DNA of 64,000 bases from Lamellibrachia satsuma (lineage: Eukaryota > Annelida > Polychaeta > Sabellida > Siboglinidae): the NCBI GenBank assembly GCA_033239005.1, contig BSQZ01000001.1, forward strand, positions 32,630,688 to 32,694,687, written 5' to 3'. Made by a program: the position numbers and the translations under genes. The notes under the pieces were generated by a model. It searched no databases and was not told the DNA's origin. It was given only the letters and a program-made list of their open reading frames with translations. The stretch's first letter is position 1, and each line of letters starts with the position of its first letter. This document shows positions 49,601-64,000 of this stretch, piece after piece.

Positions 49601-49865
49601 TGAGCATGATCACCCCAATCGTAGAAATGATCAAGATGAATAACAAGATATGGTGTGGTCATACGATGAGAAGAGAAGATAAGTACATTATACAAGTGGT
49701 CCTAAGTATGAAGACGACGGGAAAGAGACCGAGAGGAAGGCCCAGGTTACGGTGACCCAACAACATCAACAGCCACCTGGAGGGAAAGAACACCAGCCTC
49801 AAAGATGTATTCAGAACGGAACAGTACAAGAACTGTGCAGGATGGAGGAAGTTAAATTCCTAACT
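49600..49865 (+). pseudogene. RTE-like LINE C-terminal tail
   Basis: The frame reads IWCGHTMRREDKYI, KTTGKRPRGRPRLR, then NTSLKDVFRTEQYKNCAGWR, the conserved tail of RTE-type elements (GHVMRRED..., KRPRGRP, W). One stop replaces the Trp after the Arg-rich part. No RT core is nearby. Confidence 0.6.
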
Positions 49866-49869
49866 AGAA

Positions 49870-50700
49870 CATGGTGAGCAGATGAACATACATTGTAATA
49901 TGTTGGTCGAGGCAACAAAACTTAGAACAACTTAGAATTTGCGGTGATTTATATTTGGATTAACTAACACAGTTACCTCCTTACCTTACGAGTTGCAGCA
50001 GACTGTGTGGCCTGTCCACTCGTTATGTCGCACCCAGAAATGAACAGCTAGCTGCGAGTAACTGATTCAAAGCCGGGTTGGTTGAGCGACAACGGCAGTT
50101 GTTTCACGTGACGTAGCAGTTAGGATTAATGTGTAAACCGAATGAGAAAAAGATTCACAGTTGCGTGTGTGGATGGTGTAACTAGCGAGCATCGTGCGAG
50201 GACGTTCAGCGGAGCTGAAGACACAACAAAGACACAAAGAGTGGTAACAAAAACACGTAAGAAAATCACTGTTAGTCCATATGTCTTTCTGTCGTCAGCA
50301 GTGAAAAACGGACTTCGTATGTTACAAAAACAAGCGCACATCCAACGACTGTTCACACAGGTGCAAGTCATATAGTCTAAGCAGTCTATCTCTTCGTCTT
50401 GGTAGAACTAGACTCGGGTTTTTGCCTTCGTCGTCAAAATTGTATTCGCCGCCAAACATATCAACTGTGGTTGACATGTGTCGTGACGCATGAAAGTGTC
50501 TGTGTTGACAGTTGACAACTGTGTTGACAGTCAGGTGGATGTCGCTTGCTGATCAGATAGACAATTGATAGAGTAATGTGTGGTGAGTGTTGAGGCTGGC
50601 ACCAATACAGCGAAACCAGCCACGCCATTCCAGTAGTGACTCTGTGAATGTCACCTATACATACACATCACAGAAGGAAAAATTTGTGAGCGCCAGATTC
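49870..50700. other. Region without a supported gene
   Basis: A good donor-like site lies at 49990 (minus, GTAAGGTAAG) and could belong to an undetected upstream exon of gene 2, but no promoter was found. ORFs of about 80 codons on both strands (50126-50375) overlap each other and show no domain. Confidence 0.3.
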
Positions 50701-50719
50701 TGGCTACAAACGTTCAGCC

Positions 50720-51100
50720 TCAACTGCGGTAGCTAAACCCATTACCATCCCAAGTGTGAAGTTTAGGTGCAGTTGACCCCATTACCAAGCCACGTGTGAC
50801 GTTCATCCGTAGCTGACCCCATTACCAAGCCATGTGTGACGTTCATCCGTAGCTGACCACATTACCAAGCCACGTGTGACGTTCATCCGTAGCTGACCAC
50901 ATTACCAAGCCACATGTGACGTTTTGTCGTAGCTGATCAAATTACCAAGCCACGTGTGACGTTCAGTCATAGCTGACCGCATTACCAAGCCACATGTTGA
51001 CGTTCAGTCATAGCTGATTCGTATCTGGCCCCAATACTAAACAACGTGTCACGTTCATTCGTAGCTGACCCCATTCCCAAACTACTTGTGACGTTCAATA
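50720..51100 (+). repeat. 40-bp minisatellite, about 9 units
   Basis: Units of AGCTGACCCCATTACCAAGC plus CACGTGTGACGTTCATCCGT with moderate divergence; each contains CACGTG and TGACGT words. Confidence 0.9.
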
Positions 51101-51780
51101 TCTAAAAGGGCATCGATTTGAAGAGAAGTGAAACACGCTTACAGTGGTAGTATTGTGGTCGTAGACATTATTTAGGGTTTCGTGCGTTTTGAACAAGCCA
51201 CTTTGCATTACGGGACACGGCCCGCGTTTACCAAATGGCATCCGAATAACATTTATCGTTAGTACAAAACACGTACGAAGACCGACTCCTGCAAATTGTT
51301 TAGCTGAGCACAACCAGCTACGCCAAAGTGTCGCGACATCCAAACAATATATCCCAGGGGAGCTCCTAGTGAGAATGCGCAACAAATCAACGGTCGTATA
51401 TAACCATACGGACTGGTTTGCGATCCTACGGATTGCTGTTACCAGTATTACATGTGTGCAACACTCGGGGTTGGTACCTATACATACATATCGCAGGTAC
51501 ATATGCACAACTCCTTGCTGCAAAACGTCCTACGTAGTTTTTCTCTAGATCGTACAGAGCCTTTGGAGAACATCCATCACATTTCTTCTCTAAAGTGTGA
51601 CTGACGTTCACCTAGAATTGTGTTTGACGTCATTATTCAGCATTGATTGCCGTTGGTCACGCAAAGAGGCAGACGACATCCTTGGTCGACTACGTAAGTA
51701 ATGATACAGTCGCCACACAATAGTCCCACAACATTCTCCAGTTAGGGATTCAAGTGACACTAGAACTCCTGCCAGTGTGG
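51100..51780. other. Region with overlapping ORFs of doubtful value
   Basis: 119- and 142-codon frames on opposite strands share 51189-51523. Neither has recognisable motifs, so neither is called. Confidence 0.3.
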
Positions 51781-51950
51781 TAAGAAATCAACTTCCATTC
51801 TGGACGGTTTTTGTACCGTTCCGTTCTTAACACATCTTTGACGCTTCTTTTTCTCCGGCTGGCTGCTGATTTTGCTGATTCATCGTAACATGGGTCTTCC
51901 TCTCGGTCTCTTCGTCGTCATATTCATACTTAGGGACACAGTCAGCAAAT
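51780..51950 (-). pseudogene. Second RTE-like tail fragment
   Basis: Inverted and diverged counterpart of 49690-49850: on the minus strand ATGAATATGACGACGAAGAGAC and CATGTTACGATGAATC (each in part) match AGTATGAAGACGACGGGAAAG and GGTTACGGTGACCCAAC. Confidence 0.5.
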
Positions 51951-52323
51951 AAAAACAAGGCACTCGGGTCTCAAAAATCGCGTATTGACATGTTAGATTA
52001 TATTTAAATACAAACATAATCAACATGAACATGTCCAGGGTTTCCAGAGAATCTCGTTTTTTTATTTACATTATGCAATATTGTCATGACCAATCTGCGT
52101 GCGATTGAAATAGTTTATACATCAAGTGCCATATAATAAACCCATCTCTACTTCGAAAGGTCGTGAATAATATCATCACATTCGCGACAAATGTCGATTC
52201 TAGTGCCACTTGGTGGATAAAAATTAACATGTGGTTATGGAAATTGCTGCCAGAGAATTCTTTAGATTAGTCAATTACTTATTAGTTCAGTTCATTATAG
52301 TAAATTATTTACCTGTTCAATCT

Positions 52324-52325
<2 letters not shown>

Positions 52326-52394
<69 letters not shown>
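52326..52394. repeat. (AT)n microsatellite
   Basis: About 34 AT units with one T interruption. Confidence 0.9.
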
Positions 52395-52397
<3 letters not shown>

Positions 52398-52875
52398 GAT
52401 TTGATTAGATTGCTATGGCATAAATATATGGCCATGCCTCTAGCCACCACAATGTCTTTCAAGCCAGTGTCTATATATTTATGTATGTGTTTACTCATTC
52501 TTAAGGGTGAAACAAAAGAATTTCCAATGTGTACATTTCACTGCAGTGAAGATGTTTAACCACTGCCAGCTTTTAGTTTTGTTCAAGTGAACAATTTATT
52601 TTTCCATGCATGTTGTTATGAAACCAGACTCTTACATGACAGGTCAGAATATCAGAGTCTAGTGAGAGTATTTCTCTCACTAGAGCACTAAATATGCCTT
52701 GTATTGAAATGGTTTGTGAAACAAACAATTTAATACGCATTCAGACACCTTATACTGATACATCAAATATGTGCATTCACACTATTTTTAGTATCACATA
52801 CACTTTGCACTATACTATTCTTATTGGTACAGCAAAATAACACTACCGGTTACAAAGCAAACATGCAGCTTTGAC

Positions 52876-53130
52876 ACAGGCTTTCCTAATGGAAGACACT
52901 CATAGACACTTGACAACACTATCTGACCCACTACTACTGGTGTACTCTCGTACACTTTATACAGGCTTTCCTAATGGAAGACACTCATAGACACTTGACA
53001 ACACTATCTGACCCACTACTACTGGTGTACTCTCGTACACTTTATACAGGCTTTCCTAATGGAAGACACTCATAGACACTTGACAACACTATCTGACCCA
53101 CTACTACTGGTGTACTCTCGTACACTTTAT
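52876..53130 (+). repeat. 85-bp tandem repeat, 3 units
   Basis: ACAGGCTTTCCTAATGGAAG starts each unit at 52876, 52961 and 53046; the three copies are essentially identical, so recently expanded. Confidence 0.95.
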
Positions 53131-53662
53131 AAGCAATCACTATCAGTGCAATGTTAGTTACCACCACACAAATGAAACTATGTACATCGTGAATTAGAAC
53201 ACACTATCGCATAACTTTTTCTATCATGTAATGAGCCTTGCAAAAATAATATATCATGAAATATAACAGTCTGAAAAACTGCAGTTAACTTTACATAAGC
53301 ACATATACCTCAATTCTCAATACTCCTATGAGGATTGGCTACCTTAACAGCAAATATTCTCCTGCCTACGTCAAGCTATTAGGTTCATACCTTGATATGA
53401 TGATTTTCATGAAATACGTATGAATAACAGTTAAACACATAAGTGCCACGTGTTTCCGGCATTACTCCAGAGATTGATGAACTAACACAGAATCGTTGAA
53501 ACAGAGTTCACCTATTTGGTCCCATATTTTGTTGTTTTTAAACGGAATATACATTCCTTACACAGGAGCCTATCAATCGCAGGATCTGTCTATATTCATG
53601 AAATGAATGCTCATTGGTCATTTGCTGATGACATGTCTTCACAGCACACAATGGCCTGGTCA

Positions 53663-63691
<10,029 letters not shown>

Positions 63692-64000
63692 CTGCAACAA
63701 GTCAACAGCCGTAATTACAAGGTCAGTTAACAGTAATTTTGCACAAGGAACAAACCATGAATATTCTTCAGAATCTTCATAATAAGGATACGTTTATTTG
63801 ACCAAAATGTACAACAATGTCACTGAATGTAATGTAATAATTCACACAGTAAAGCATAGATCAAAATGAGAACAAAACACATACGCCATCTTGAGGCCAC
63901 CTTCCTTTACAATGATAAAATATTCATAGTATAATGAGTGAAATGGAACAACAAAAAATATATATATAAATACATGTTAACTATAAAGACAACTGTGAAT

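Noticed and set aside
51095..51548. Opposite-strand 119- and 142-codon ORFs
   Set aside because: They overlap each other, have no recognisable motif and no splice or promoter support.
63886..63970. Possible upstream SH3 exon of the kinase ending at a GTATGT donor (reads FHSLYYEYFIIVKEGGLKMA)
   Set aside because: The phase fits the next exon, but the expected WW and ALYDY motifs of an SH3 domain are absent and the acceptor is weak. The stretch abuts an AT-rich run and may be chance.

Overview
The window is nuclear DNA of an animal, most likely an invertebrate. It carries a spliced Tec-family tyrosine kinase gene, spliced genes for small secreted cysteine-rich peptides, CR1/L2-like and RTE-like LINE remains, a Polinton/adintovirus-like element, very long inverted-repeat (foldback) elements, and an unusual density of minisatellites and (AT)n tracts. 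The phylum cannot be fixed from the sequence alone.

Layout. (1) 1-5.5 kb: the right part of a Polinton (Maverick)/adintovirus-like element on the + strand. Its tightly packed, intact genes encode two tiny membrane proteins, a DDE integrase with chromodomain, an acidic membrane protein, a penton-like capsid protein, a basic core protein, a hexon-like capsid protein and an adenain-like protease. No polymerase or packaging ATPase is visible; the element runs off the left edge. (2) 5.8-16.0 kb: foldback element A. Its arms match each other, and its centre is a 27-bp minisatellite in opposite orientations on the two sides (about 7 units left, about 158 right) with a truncated LINE between. The left arm carries a P-superfamily-like insertion with an 8-bp target duplication and a THAP-like fragment. 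The right arm carries a 200-bp LINE tail. (3) 16.4-18.8 kb: cysteine-rich secreted peptide gene 1 (minus). (4) 18.8-31.4 kb: a repeat graveyard of LINE pieces, foldback-arm pieces, an inverted pair at 21.06/27.0 kb, a 12-bp minisatellite and a duplicated block at 28.9/30.3 kb. (5) 31.5-41.3 kb: foldback element B, with about 2-kb arms full of ACGT-core repeats. A LINE of about 3.2 kb is inserted in the right arm, and the loop contains a broken third copy of the cysteine-rich peptide domain. (6) 43.35-47.9 kb: a 12-bp minisatellite, then cysteine-rich peptide gene 2 (minus) with a degraded LINE in its intron. (7) 48-53.6 kb: minisatellites and RTE-like tails. (8) 53.66-63.69 kb: eleven exons (minus) encoding the end of an SH3 domain, SH2, and the complete kinase domain of a Tec-family kinase. 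The 5' exons lie beyond the right edge, and several introns are filled with minisatellites.

The most distinctive content is the paralogous family of secreted peptides: two apparently complete genes 28 kb apart that share leader context, intron and 3' UTR similarity, plus a frame-broken copy inside a foldback loop. The family has the pattern CxC-x7-C-x6-CxC-x9/10-C-x11/12-WC-x8/9-CxC-x10-C, which I do not recognise. Exon models were made by eye from splice signals, phase and domain continuity. No searches were run.
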